Below are positions 7,532-13,689 of a stretch of DNA of 30,185 nucleotides, piece by piece. Source of the DNA: a virus; the IMG/VR virus record IMGVR_UViG_3300032229_000366, positions 1 through 30,185 of that record. One strand, given 5' to 3'. Below the pieces are notes generated by a model. The model did not search any database. It saw only the letters and a program-made list of their open reading frames with translations, and was not told where the DNA came from. The translations under genes and the position numbers were made by a program. The stretch's first letter is position 1. Each line of letters starts with the position of its first letter.

Positions 7532-8026
7532 ATGAGAAAAGAAGACGAAAATAAGAAGATTTGTGGTGTTTGCAATAAAGAGAAATCTTTGGATAGTTTT
7601 ACCGTATATAAAAAAAAATATATAAGAAAGATTTGTAAGGTTTGTGTTTCAAAAGGATTAAAAATGACAGATGCACCAGTATTAAAAACAAAAGTATGTA
7701 GAGCTTGTGGAATTGAAAAAGACATCAAGCAATATCATACAGCAAAAGGAGTTGGTGACGGGTATACTGCAAGATGTAAGAAGTGTAAGATGGATGGTCT
7801 TCTAATACCGAAAGAGAAAAAAGAAAAGATAGAATACAGACCACTGACATTAGCTGCTCCAAGTATGGAAGATTATGTTGAAATGTATCTAACCCTCAAA
7901 GTTATGGGGTACGACCTTACAAAAGATATACACGAACAATTCTGTCATAAGTATAATCTCATACCGAATAATCCAAAACAAAAATTCAGACATCATATTT
8001 CACAAAAAAATTGTGGATTGATTTGA
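7532..8026 (+). CDS. Double zinc-ribbon protein
   Basis: This 164-residue protein carries two tandem Cys4 modules, each CxxC...CKxC. The first uses CGVC (about residues 11-14) and CKVC (about 36-39). The second uses CRAC (about 57-60) and CKKC (about 83-86). Such modules occur alone or at the N-terminus of phage HNH nucleases and regulators, but no HNH core follows here. The remaining ~75 residues are helical (MEDYVEMYLTLKVMGYDL) and end in a basic His-containing tail. A role in nucleic acid binding is likely. The gene is immediately followed by the putative non-coding RNA, whose promoter overlaps its stop codon. A functional link with that RNA is possible but unproven. Confidence 0.65.
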   Translation: MRKEDENKKICGVCNKEKSLDSFTVYKKKYIRKICKVCVSKGLKMTDAPVLKTKVCRACGIEKDIKQYHTAKGVGDGYTARCKKCKMDGLLIPKEKKEKIEYRPLTLAAPSMEDYVEMYLTLKVMGYDLTKDIHEQFCHKYNLIPNNPKQKFRHHISQKNCGLI

Positions 8027-8051
8027 TTTTTTTTATTTTTTCGTATATTTA
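8022..8051 (+). promoter_or_regulatory. Promoter candidate for the non-coding RNA
   Basis: TTTG at 8022-8025 and TATATTTA at 8044-8051 are 18 nt apart. This is one of the two best matches in the window to the Bacteroidota -33/-7 arrangement. It overlaps the end of the zinc-ribbon gene and points into the gene-free segment. Confidence 0.55.
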
Positions 8052-8317
8052 TAATTGTTGAATGGGGGATTATTAACACTAGGTTCAACAGATTAAGACT
8101 TACTAGGGGATATTCTACATAAAAGGTCAGCATCAGCACAAAGAGAGAAGATGTTAAGTAGAACAGACAAGTGAATGTTTGGAAGTTGCTCTCAAGTAAT
8201 ATGTTTTCACTGAAACTATTACCTCTCAGTCAAGTAAGGCTGTGTAGTGTGTCAACTCTGATAATACAGGGATATGACTCACTGCAACTCGTAAGTAAGG
8301 ATTAAAACATATATATA

Positions 8318-8335
8318 CTAGAAACTATATTCTAG
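8318..8335 (+). other. Alternative hairpin competing with the terminator
   Basis: CTAGAA at 8318-8323 pairs with TTCTAG at 8330-8335 around a 6-nt loop. It uses the same bases as the 5' arm of the long terminator stem, so the two structures exclude each other. Confidence 0.45.
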
Positions 8336-8410
8336 TCCAGTAAAAAGAGTTAATATACTTAATAATTTTTATCCCATTTTATTAAGCTGGACTAGAATAT
8401 AGTTTTTTTA
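8322..8410 (+). terminator. Long-stem terminator of the non-coding RNA
   Basis: AAACTATATTCTAGTCCAG (8322-8340) and CTGGACTAGAATATAGTTT (8387-8405) are perfect complements over 19 bp. The 46-nt loop is AT-rich, and the stem is followed by further Ts to 8409. It would end the RNA just before the next gene. Confidence 0.75.
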
Positions 8411-8431
8411 TGCAACTTTTTGATAAACCAA

Positions 8432-8439
8432 GATATTTA
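8432..8439 (+). promoter_or_regulatory. AAGATATTT box upstream of the 8445 gene
   Basis: GATATTTA begins 13 nt upstream of the ATG at 8445, just after the non-coding RNA terminator. It is a member of the six-copy box set. Confidence 0.4.
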
Positions 8440-8444
8440 TTAAT

Positions 8445-8669
8445 ATGACAACTAAGAAACATATCATTGAATCAATTGATTTAATTAAGATTGAAAAGAG
8501 TTTCAGAAAGGAAAAGGATGACAAATATTTTTATAATTTGAAACTATCTGGTATTGATGATATGTTATTATTGGAAACAGGATATAAGTTAGACAATCTT
8601 ATTGTTGGCAAGAAAGTTTCTTATGTACTTGACGATGAGAATGTTGTAATTAACTTAGTATTTAGTTAA
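8445..8669 (+). CDS. Small protein of unknown function
   Basis: This 74-residue, Lys/Asp/Leu-rich soluble protein has predicted short beta strands (YFYNLKLSGIDD, MLLLETGYKL, KKVSYVLDDENVVINLVFS). The pattern resembles a small beta-barrel, possibly nucleic acid-binding, but no family is recognised. It starts at ATG 8445 after an AAGATATTT box and ends just before a strong terminator, so it is probably its own transcription unit. It is the first gene downstream of the putative non-coding RNA. Confidence 0.6.
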   Translation: MTTKKHIIESIDLIKIEKSFRKEKDDKYFYNLKLSGIDDMLLLETGYKLDNLIVGKKVSYVLDDENVVINLVFS

Positions 8670-8672
8670 GCC

Positions 8673-8746
8673 AGAGAGGGGTTGAGTTTTATTGTTACCA
8701 TCGTAATTCTATTCTTTATTTTTTTTCTCTCCCCTCTCTTTTTTTT
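8673..8746 (+). terminator. Intrinsic terminator after the 8445 gene
   Basis: AGAGAGGGG at 8673-8681 pairs with CCCCTCTCT at 8731-8739 (9 bp), and Ts continue to 8746. The 49-nt loop is T-rich. The long loop is like that of the terminator at 8322-8410. Confidence 0.7.
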
Positions 8747-8751
8747 ATTAT

Positions 8752-9123
8752 ATGAATGAATATCCAAAGACAGAAATAAGTCCTTTATTAGAAGCAATTG
8801 TTGAGGATAATCCAAGTTATTCTTTTCCTGTAGATTCTATCCGTGATGAACTCATTCAACTTTATATGAATCAATATGAATTTGAATACTTTATGATGCA
8901 GGGTTTTAAGAAACTCAAGAGAGATTATCATATCGTATTTGGAAATGTATTTCTTACCACTTTAGAACAAGTTTTAGACACAGTTAATACTGACCCTCAT
9001 CAATTACCTTATGAAGTGTATAGTGGAAAAATAGACTACTTTATTTCAATTTTAGAAAACCTCAAAGTAACCCGTATAGAAAAGAATTCACCAGACGGGG
9101 AATTATTATCCGCAATGATTTAG
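8752..9123 (+). CDS. Hypothetical acidic helical protein
   Basis: This 123-residue protein is acidic, mostly helical and without cysteine clusters or membrane segments. Visible helices include SIRDELIQLYMNQYEFEYFM, FLTTLEQVLDTVN and KIDYFISILENL. It begins 6 nt after the T-run of the preceding terminator and is followed by a promoter-like region. No family is recognised. It lies in the accessory/regulatory block, so a role in host takeover or regulation is possible, but nothing in the sequence shows it. Confidence 0.6.
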   Translation: MNEYPKTEISPLLEAIVEDNPSYSFPVDSIRDELIQLYMNQYEFEYFMMQGFKKLKRDYHIVFGNVFLTTLEQVLDTVNTDPHQLPYEVYSGKIDYFISILENLKVTRIEKNSPDGELLSAMI

Positions 9124-9154
9124 AAAAAAATTATTAAAAAAACTTCTATTTTGC

Positions 9155-9184
9155 TTGACCTTTTTGTGTTGGGGTGTATATTTA
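9155..9184 (+). promoter_or_regulatory. Promoter candidate for the 9206-11703 genes
   Basis: TTG at 9155-9157 and TATATTTA at 9177-9184 are 19 nt apart, matching the Bacteroidota -33/-7 spacing. The predicted start of transcription near 9191 leaves a short A-rich leader before ATG 9206. It probably drives the run of closely packed genes up to the methyltransferase. Confidence 0.6.
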
Positions 9185-9205
9185 TATATATAAAAGAATA
9201 GAAAA

Positions 9206-9385
9206 ATGAAAACATTATTAATCTCGGGCAACACCCTTACAGAATGGAACGTTGAAGAAATCATTTCAAACGTTAAATCAAAAGACCAAGTAATCTGTGA
9301 TATGATACAGGATGATTGGGATAATACAATCTCAAGATGCGGTATGACTTATCTTGAAATAGAACAACTAAATACATATAACTAA
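9206..9385 (+). CDS. Small acidic protein, 59 residues
   Basis: This short frame runs from ATG 9206 to TAA 9383-9385 and encodes MKTLLISGNTLTEWNVEEII, followed by an acidic helical part with two Cys residues and an end LEIEQLNTYN. It lies directly behind the best promoter candidate in the window, with an A-rich leader (GAAAAATG). The product looks like a compact soluble alpha/beta protein. No family is recognised. Promoter proximity and good codon use for this genome support it as real. Confidence 0.6.
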   Translation: MKTLLISGNTLTEWNVEEIISNVKSKDQVICDMIQDDWDNTISRCGMTYLEIEQLNTYN

Positions 9386-9406
9386 AAAAAAATAAAATAA
9401 AGAATC

Positions 9407-9622
9407 ATGGCACAAGACACGCAAAAAACGATTGTAACGCAATCACAGCTAAAGTTCGTTCAGGACTATTCAAGACAATTAAATGTAAACCTAACCCTCA
9501 AGGAAATGGTTGGAATAACAAATGTAATGGTTGATTATTGTATGAATGGTTATTCAACAGAGATAGGAAAGAGATTGGACTCTATCGATAAATTCATTAT
9601 GGATAAATTCAAGGAGGATTAA
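9407..9622 (+). CDS. Small helical protein of unknown function
   Basis: This 71-residue protein has a start at ATG 9407 with an A-rich leader. It is helical throughout (QSQLKFVQDYSRQL, LTLKEMVGITNVMVDYCM, EIGKRLDSIDKFIMDKF). It resembles short helical proteins found in phage early regions, but I know of no function. Its stop is two bases before the HNH nuclease gene, so it is cotranscribed with it. Confidence 0.6.
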   Translation: MAQDTQKTIVTQSQLKFVQDYSRQLNVNLTLKEMVGITNVMVDYCMNGYSTEIGKRLDSIDKFIMDKFKED

Positions 9623-9624
9623 TT

Positions 9625-10125
9625 ATGGTATGGAAAGTAATACCATCATATCCTAACTATGAAGCAAGCAATGATGGAAAAATTAGAAGAAGATTAAATA
9701 AGGTTGAATTAAAACAATCTTTAGATGATAGAGAGTATATGGCAGTTATGTTATTTAGCAAAAATAAGAAGTATCGTAAGAGAGTTGCAAGGTTAGTATG
9801 GGAAGCATTCAATGAATGTAATTGCAAAGATACAGTAGACCATATTGATAGAAATAAACATAATAATGATTTTTCTAATCTAAGATGTGTGACTAGAAAG
9901 GAGAATTCCAAAAATCGTGATAATTATAGTAATAAGACAAATAAGTACGATTTAACTGATTCAAAGAAGAGAGAACTCATTATGAGTTATAAAAATGGGG
10001 AAACAACTTCTTATAAAATATATAAAGAATATGGTATACCATCCAATTATTTCTTCGAACAGTTAAAAAGATATAATAAGAAGAATAAAATCACGAATGA
10101 CTCAAAAACAATACGAGAAGTATAA
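9625..10125 (+). CDS. HNH homing endonuclease with NUMOD4 and C-terminal DNA-binding segment
   Basis: This 166-residue protein begins with a NUMOD4-type motif (WKVIPSYPNYEASNDGKIRR, residues 3-22). An HNH_3 core follows: RLVWEAF near 56-62, then VDHIDRNKHNNDFSNLRCVT at about 71-90, with the D72-H73 and N81/N85 type residues. The basic helical C-terminus (about 110-150) with YKIYKEYGIPSNYFFEQL looks like a NUMOD1 or helix-turn-helix DNA-binding part. The His that normally precedes RLV in this family is Ala here, while the catalytic DH pair is kept. The gene follows the previous one by two bases and overlaps the sigma gene start by 29 bases. This fits a free-standing homing nuclease lodged next to the sigma gene. 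Confidence 0.8.
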   Translation: MVWKVIPSYPNYEASNDGKIRRRLNKVELKQSLDDREYMAVMLFSKNKKYRKRVARLVWEAFNECNCKDTVDHIDRNKHNNDFSNLRCVTRKENSKNRDNYSNKTNKYDLTDSKKRELIMSYKNGETTSYKIYKEYGIPSNYFFEQLKRYNKKNKITNDSKTIREV

Positions 10126-10588
10126 AAACACAATTATAAAGATATGTGGTGGGGATGAGAAAGCTGAAGACCTCTTGCATGATATTCTAATTCAACTCAG
10201 TTCAAACCACAAATTCAATAGCTTGGATGAAAAGTCCAGGCTATTCTTTTTTATAAGGACAGCACAAAATCAGTTCTACTCCAATAATTCCTCATTCAAA
10301 AGAACATATAAGAAATATCATTTCGAGGAAATACCAGTAACCTATGACCCCAAAGAAGAAGAGTATAAAGAAACTCCGACAATGGAATGGGTTAAGGAAA
10401 CATTGGAAGAAGAACTAAGAATAAATAAGGACTTCTGGTATAACAAAGGTATATTCGAATTATACTTGGAACATAAACGTTTGGAAGAAATACATAGAAG
10501 AACTAAAATACCAAAGTATTCACTTAGAGCTACATTAAAAGAAGTGAAGATATGGTTAAACAATAAATGGAAAGAATATGAAAAATAA
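10097..10588 (+). CDS. Phage RNA polymerase sigma factor, ECF-like
   Basis: This 163-residue protein has the size and two-domain layout of an ECF sigma factor. Region 2 is at about residues 8-66: ICGGDEKAEDLLHDILIQL, then SRLFFFIRTAQNQFYSNN, then the basic FKRTYKKYHF. After an acidic linker (about 80-95), region 4 lies at about 105-157: ELYLEHKRLEEIHRRTKIPKYSLRATLKEV reads as a helix-turn-helix. Such a factor would direct host RNA polymerase to phage promoters, perhaps those with the AAGATATTT box. Its start lies inside the HNH gene, and its end overlaps the methyltransferase start by 11 bases, indicating coupled translation. Confidence 0.7.
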   Translation: MTQKQYEKYKNTIIKICGGDEKAEDLLHDILIQLSSNHKFNSLDEKSRLFFFIRTAQNQFYSNNSSFKRTYKKYHFEEIPVTYDPKEEEYKETPTMEWVKETLEEELRINKDFWYNKGIFELYLEHKRLEEIHRRTKIPKYSLRATLKEVKIWLNNKWKEYEK

Positions 10589-11405
10589 TATACTAATAGG
10601 AGATTGTTTTGAGTTGATTAAAGAACTACCTGATAATTCAATAGACCTAATTATCACATCCCCACCTTATGCGGACATAGTCAATTATGGTAAGAACATT
10701 TCAATCCAAAAACCTCAAGATTATTGTGATTGGTTATTACCCATTTTTAACGAGATACAGAGGGTCTTAAAGCCGAGTGGTAGTTTCATACTAAACATTA
10801 ACGATACGTGTAAGAATGGTTATAGAAATCCCTTTATCTATGAACTAATCTATCGTTCACAAAAGGAAACCAAGTTAAAGTTCTACGACACATATATTTG
10901 GCACAAAAGAAATGGAATACCAAACGGAGGAACCAAGAGATTTAGAAACACCACAGAGTTCATATTCCATTTTGTTAAAGACCAGAAAAACCTGAAGTTT
11001 AATATGGATAGGGTATTACAAGAAACAAGCCAAGCAACAAAAGAAAGATTTGGTCGTAATGGTATTGTTGAGGCTCAAGGAGTTATTAAGGATGGGGTTA
11101 GAATAAAAACAAAAACAAACAGAGATGTTGGAGACAAAGTAAGACCAGATAATGTCGTTAGGTTTCCAACAGCAGGAGCAGCAAGAGACAACTCAATTAA
11201 ACACCCCGCACCATTCCATAAGGACTTACCAAAGTATTATATCAACTTATTAACAGATGAAGGTGATGTTGTATTGGATGTCTTTAGTGGAATAGGGACA
11301 ACAGGAATGGCTTGCAAAGAATTAAACAGAGATTATATCGGTATGGAACTCAATGAGAAGTATGCCGAGTTCAGTAAACAAAGAATATATGGAAAAGAAA
11401 GTTAG
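10578..11405 (+). CDS. DNA methyltransferase (amino-methylating, beta-class motif order)
   Basis: This 275-residue protein carries catalytic motif IV as TSPPY at residues 27-31, followed by the S-adenosylmethionine-binding motif DVFSGIGTTG at 234-243. The order IV then I is that of beta-class N4-cytosine/N6-adenine enzymes, and SPPY favours N4-cytosine without excluding adenine. The N-terminal ILIGDCFELIKELPDNSIDL is motif X/III-like. The target recognition part lies between about 105 and 200. No restriction enzyme gene is adjacent, so this is an orphan methyltransferase, probably protecting phage DNA or tuning expression. It overlaps the sigma gene upstream and the small Cys protein downstream. 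Confidence 0.85.
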   Translation: MKNNILIGDCFELIKELPDNSIDLIITSPPYADIVNYGKNISIQKPQDYCDWLLPIFNEIQRVLKPSGSFILNINDTCKNGYRNPFIYELIYRSQKETKLKFYDTYIWHKRNGIPNGGTKRFRNTTEFIFHFVKDQKNLKFNMDRVLQETSQATKERFGRNGIVEAQGVIKDGVRIKTKTNRDVGDKVRPDNVVRFPTAGAARDNSIKHPAPFHKDLPKYYINLLTDEGDVVLDVFSGIGTTGMACKELNRDYIGMELNEKYAEFSKQRIYGKES

Positions 11406-11703
11406 ACAAACAAAACAAAAGATTAAGGACACCAGCAAAGAAGAACTGGTATTCACAGACAAAGAACCTTGTGATGATTGCAAGGATAAACATGTTGACG
11501 CCTCTCTTCCAAAGTATACAATGGAGGAACTCGACAGAGCAGTTAAGATATGTGATATTGGAAGACCTACAGTTCAAGAAATGCAATGGTTAGTATCATT
11601 CAACAATAGAGCGTTGGGGGATAAGAAACAATATGGCTGCGGAAAGTGTCACGTACAAGTAATGAAGAATATTCGTAACTTGTATAAACGAGTATATGGA
11701 TAA
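11389..11703 (+). CDS. Small zinc-binding-type protein
   Basis: I chose ATG 11389, which overlaps the methyltransferase end by 17 bases; an upstream in-frame start at 11353 would overlap more. The 104-residue product is basic at the N-terminus. It has a CDDC pair (about residues 28-31) and a CGKCH motif (about 84-88), which could bind one zinc, and then a basic helix VMKNIRNLYKRVYG. I have seen similar short Cys proteins in Bacteroidota phages but know of no function. It closes the sigma/methyltransferase operon. Confidence 0.65.
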   Translation: MEKKVRQTKQKIKDTSKEELVFTDKEPCDDCKDKHVDASLPKYTMEELDRAVKICDIGRPTVQEMQWLVSFNNRALGDKKQYGCGKCHVQVMKNIRNLYKRVYG

Positions 11704-11716
11704 TTTATAAAAACCA

Positions 11717-11724
11717 TATATTTA
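11717..11724 (+). promoter_or_regulatory. -7-like box upstream of the packaging genes
   Basis: TATATTTA lies 39 nt upstream of the small terminase start and is identical to the boxes at 8044 and 9177. I see no good TTG at the expected distance upstream, so this is a weak candidate. Confidence 0.3.
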
Positions 11725-11755
11725 TTATTAACTACAACGAACTAACAACGACTAT

Positions 11756-12142
11756 ATGCCGAACCCACAGAACTTAAAAGCATTGAAGAAAGGTTATGAC
11801 CCAAGGAGAAATCTTAAGGGTAGACCACGCAAATGGATTTCAGACATCAAAGAACAAGGTTATGCTTTATCTGAAATAACTGATGCAATCCAAGTGTTAA
11901 TCTCATTGGATGTTGAACAATTACAAGAGATAAGAAACAACCCCAAATCAACTGTACTCGAAATAACAATTGCAGCAGCAATTATTAGGTCAATACAGAA
12001 GGGGGACTTAGATTCAATAGAAACTCTAATTACAAGAGTATTCGGTAAACCTAAAGAGAAGATTGAACAAGACATAAACATAACCAACCATGTTATTAAA
12101 TTAAAATTTGGCAATGGCGAAGAAAGCAACGAACAGCAATAA
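11756..12142 (+). CDS. Terminase small subunit-like protein
   Basis: This 128-residue protein begins MPNPQNLKALKKGYDPRRNL and GRPRK, a basic start common among small terminase-like proteins of Bacteroidota phages. Helices follow, and the segment RVFGKPKEKIEQDINI is characteristic of this group. The role would be recognition of phage DNA and regulation of the large subunit. Two tiny genes separate it from the large terminase, all in the same direction with overlaps, so it is the first gene of the packaging operon. No clear helix-turn-helix can be delimited by eye. Confidence 0.65.
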   Translation: MPNPQNLKALKKGYDPRRNLKGRPRKWISDIKEQGYALSEITDAIQVLISLDVEQLQEIRNNPKSTVLEITIAAAIIRSIQKGDLDSIETLITRVFGKPKEKIEQDINITNHVIKLKFGNGEESNEQQ

Positions 12143-12239
12143 ATTAACTTTTGGAAAACGTAAAGGTGGAAAGGCAGTTAAGTCCCACAACAAACACAAT
12201 TCCAAATCAACATTTCATAAACGTAACGCATCAAGATAA
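12114..12239 (+). CDS. Tiny basic protein, 41 residues
   Basis: The frame starts at ATG 12114 inside the small terminase gene and stops at 12237-12239. The product is very basic and rich in Lys, Asn, Ser and His (MAKKATNSNKLTFGKRKGGK, then more basic residues). It is joined to the next gene by a TAATG overlap. Its charge suggests nucleic acid binding, perhaps during packaging. No family is known to me. The tight start/stop overlaps on both sides are the main evidence that it is translated. Confidence 0.55.
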   Translation: MAKKATNSNKLTFGKRKGGKAVKSHNKHNSKSTFHKRNASR

Positions 12240-12412
12240 TGGGGAAAAAAGAAAAGGAACACAGAAAGAAAGTAGCCAAACGTAATGAACGATTAAAGGC
12301 AGAAGAGAGACAAATAGAAAGTTTACAGAGAAAAATCTTTGAAGAAGCAAAAGAAAGATATTATGCCAATCTGTCAGGTAAAACAGAGAATACATTCCAA
12401 ATCAAATTATAA
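12239..12412 (+). CDS. Small charged coiled-coil protein, 57 residues
   Basis: It starts at the ATG of a TAATG overlap with the previous gene and ends in a second TAATG overlap with the large terminase. Residues 1-42 are almost all Lys, Arg, Glu, Gln and Ala in a heptad-like pattern (KEKEHRKKVAKRNERLKAEE), so the protein is probably one long helix or coiled coil, with a short polar tail ending FQIKL. It is translationally coupled to the terminase. The role is unknown; an accessory packaging protein is possible. Confidence 0.6.
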   Translation: MGKKEKEHRKKVAKRNERLKAEERQIESLQRKIFEEAKERYYANLSGKTENTFQIKL

Positions 12413-13650
12413 TGGTTAATGAGATTGTGGTTGAGGGTTTTAGCCCCACCAAAAAACAATTAGAAATTATTGAAGCTTGCACCGACGAAACAACAAAGTA
12501 TATTGTTGGTTGCTTTGGAAGGCAGGCGGGAAAGAGCTTCACTGCACAAAATCTAATTCTTAAATGGGCACTTGAAGATAATACTTCAGTATCTATGTGG
12601 GTGTCACCAGTATATTCTCAAGCAAAGAAAGTATTCACAGAACTTACCAACTCAATTGCGGGGACTGGTTTAACCAAATCAATCAATAAGTCAGAACTAA
12701 CTATTACCTTTATCAACGGGTCTGTAATCTATTTCAGGTCAGGTGAAAGGGAAGATACTCTACGTGGTTATACATTAGATTATCTTATTGTGGATGAGGC
12801 AGCATACATCAAAGATGAAGTTTGGAATACAGTATTAAGACAGACAGTCTTAGTTAAAGGTAAGAAGGTATTATTCATATCAACACCAAAAGGTAAGAAT
12901 TGGTTTTATTCAGTTGCAATGAGAGGATATGGTGATGAGTACAAACAATACAAAACATTCCATGCAACATCATTCGACACCCCATTCATTACACAAGAAG
13001 AATTGGAAGAAGCAAAGTTGTCATTACCTGAATCAATTTATAGACAAGAGATATTAGCAGAGTTTATAGATGATGGAGGGGAAGTGTTCTCATCGTTAAA
13101 GACAAACTCCTTATTGACAGCATATCCCCCACAAGTAACAAATGAAAAGTATTATGCTGGTTTGGACTTTGGTAGACAGAATGACTACACAGTATTAACA
13201 ATCCTCAACTCAAAAGGTGAGATGGTTGACTTCTATCGTGAACGACAAAAGTCTTGGGACATCATTATATCAGAAGTTGTTGCAAAGTTGAGGAAATGGA
13301 AACCAGTTTGTTATGCTGAGGTTAATAGTATTGGAGATGTTCTATATGAGAACATAAGAAAACAATATCCTGGTGTTCAACCATTCGTTACAAACAATGA
13401 CTCAAAGCAAAACCTAATTGAAGATTTGATTATGGGTATGAATGAGAACAAAGTTGCATTACCCACCAAAGAGTTAAATCCTGACTTATACGGGGAGTTA
13501 AGTGTTTTTACATATGAATACTCACCCCGAACAAGAAAGGTCAAATATGGAGCTCCTAATGGATTTCATGATGACTGTGTGATTAGTCTAGCATTATCAT
13601 TTCATTCATTCAAGAAGAAAGCAAATTATGGAAGTTACGTTATAAGATGA
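12412..13650 (+). CDS. terL: Terminase large subunit (ATPase and nuclease)
   Basis: This 412-residue motor protein is complete. The ATPase domain has Walker A GRQAGKS at residues 36-42, Walker B LIVDEAA at 125-131, and a coupling-type motif FISTPKG at about 155-161. The RNase H-like nuclease domain has the acidic residues in GLDFG (D252), YAEVN (E303) and FHDD (D387/D388). It pumps DNA into the prohead through the portal and cuts the concatemer. The start ATG overlaps the stop of the preceding small gene. The length is near the lower end for the family, but all motifs are present. The capsid and portal genes lie far away, so packaging genes are not next to the head genes in this genome. Confidence 0.95.
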   Translation: MVNEIVVEGFSPTKKQLEIIEACTDETTKYIVGCFGRQAGKSFTAQNLILKWALEDNTSVSMWVSPVYSQAKKVFTELTNSIAGTGLTKSINKSELTITFINGSVIYFRSGEREDTLRGYTLDYLIVDEAAYIKDEVWNTVLRQTVLVKGKKVLFISTPKGKNWFYSVAMRGYGDEYKQYKTFHATSFDTPFITQEELEEAKLSLPESIYRQEILAEFIDDGGEVFSSLKTNSLLTAYPPQVTNEKYYAGLDFGRQNDYTVLTILNSKGEMVDFYRERQKSWDIIISEVVAKLRKWKPVCYAEVNSIGDVLYENIRKQYPGVQPFVTNNDSKQNLIEDLIMGMNENKVALPTKELNPDLYGELSVFTYEYSPRTRKVKYGAPNGFHDDCVISLALSFHSFKKKANYGSYVIR

Positions 13651-13672
13651 CGTGTATAAAAAAATAAAAGAA

Positions 13673-13680
13673 GATATTTT
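13673..13680 (+). promoter_or_regulatory. AAGATATTT box upstream of the tail chaperone gene
   Basis: GATATTTT begins 17 nt upstream of ATG 13690, in the short gap after the terminase gene. It is a member of the six-copy box set. Confidence 0.4.
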
Positions 13681-13689
13681 ATTATAGAT

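Larger units (their letters stand above)
8057..8410 (+). ncRNA. Putative structured non-coding RNA, about 350 nt, unknown family
   Basis: The 418-bp interval 8027-8444 has no plausible reading frame (all ATG frames stop within about a dozen codons). It does contain a promoter-like pair, many self-complementary segments and a terminator. Helices that I can pair by eye are 8057-8062/8084-8089; 8113-8118/8158-8163 enclosing 8129-8134/8150-8155; a 10-bp hairpin at 8196-8222 with one bulged T and a TCACTG loop; and 8246-8254/8275-8283 (one T-T mismatch) capped by 8256-8260/8267-8271. CTTACT at 8099-8104 can pair with AGTAAG at 8233-8238 or 8294-8299, a possible long-range or switching contact. It does not look like tmRNA, tRNA or a group I intron. 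I cannot name the family. Exact ends are estimates. Confidence 0.6.

Noticed and set aside
8041-8345. Resemblance of GTTCAACAGATTAAGA (near 8083) and later CTAGTCC to the R and S elements of a group I intron
   Set aside because: The flanking genes are not halves of one gene, the P3-P7 core cannot be built by eye, and the match is short.
8041-8410. tmRNA or tRNA-like RNA
   Set aside because: No tRNA-like acceptor ends, no T-loop sequence, and no tag reading frame.
11353-11388. Upstream in-frame start for the small Cys protein
   Set aside because: It would overlap the methyltransferase more deeply; ATG 11389 gives a short overlap like those of neighbouring genes.
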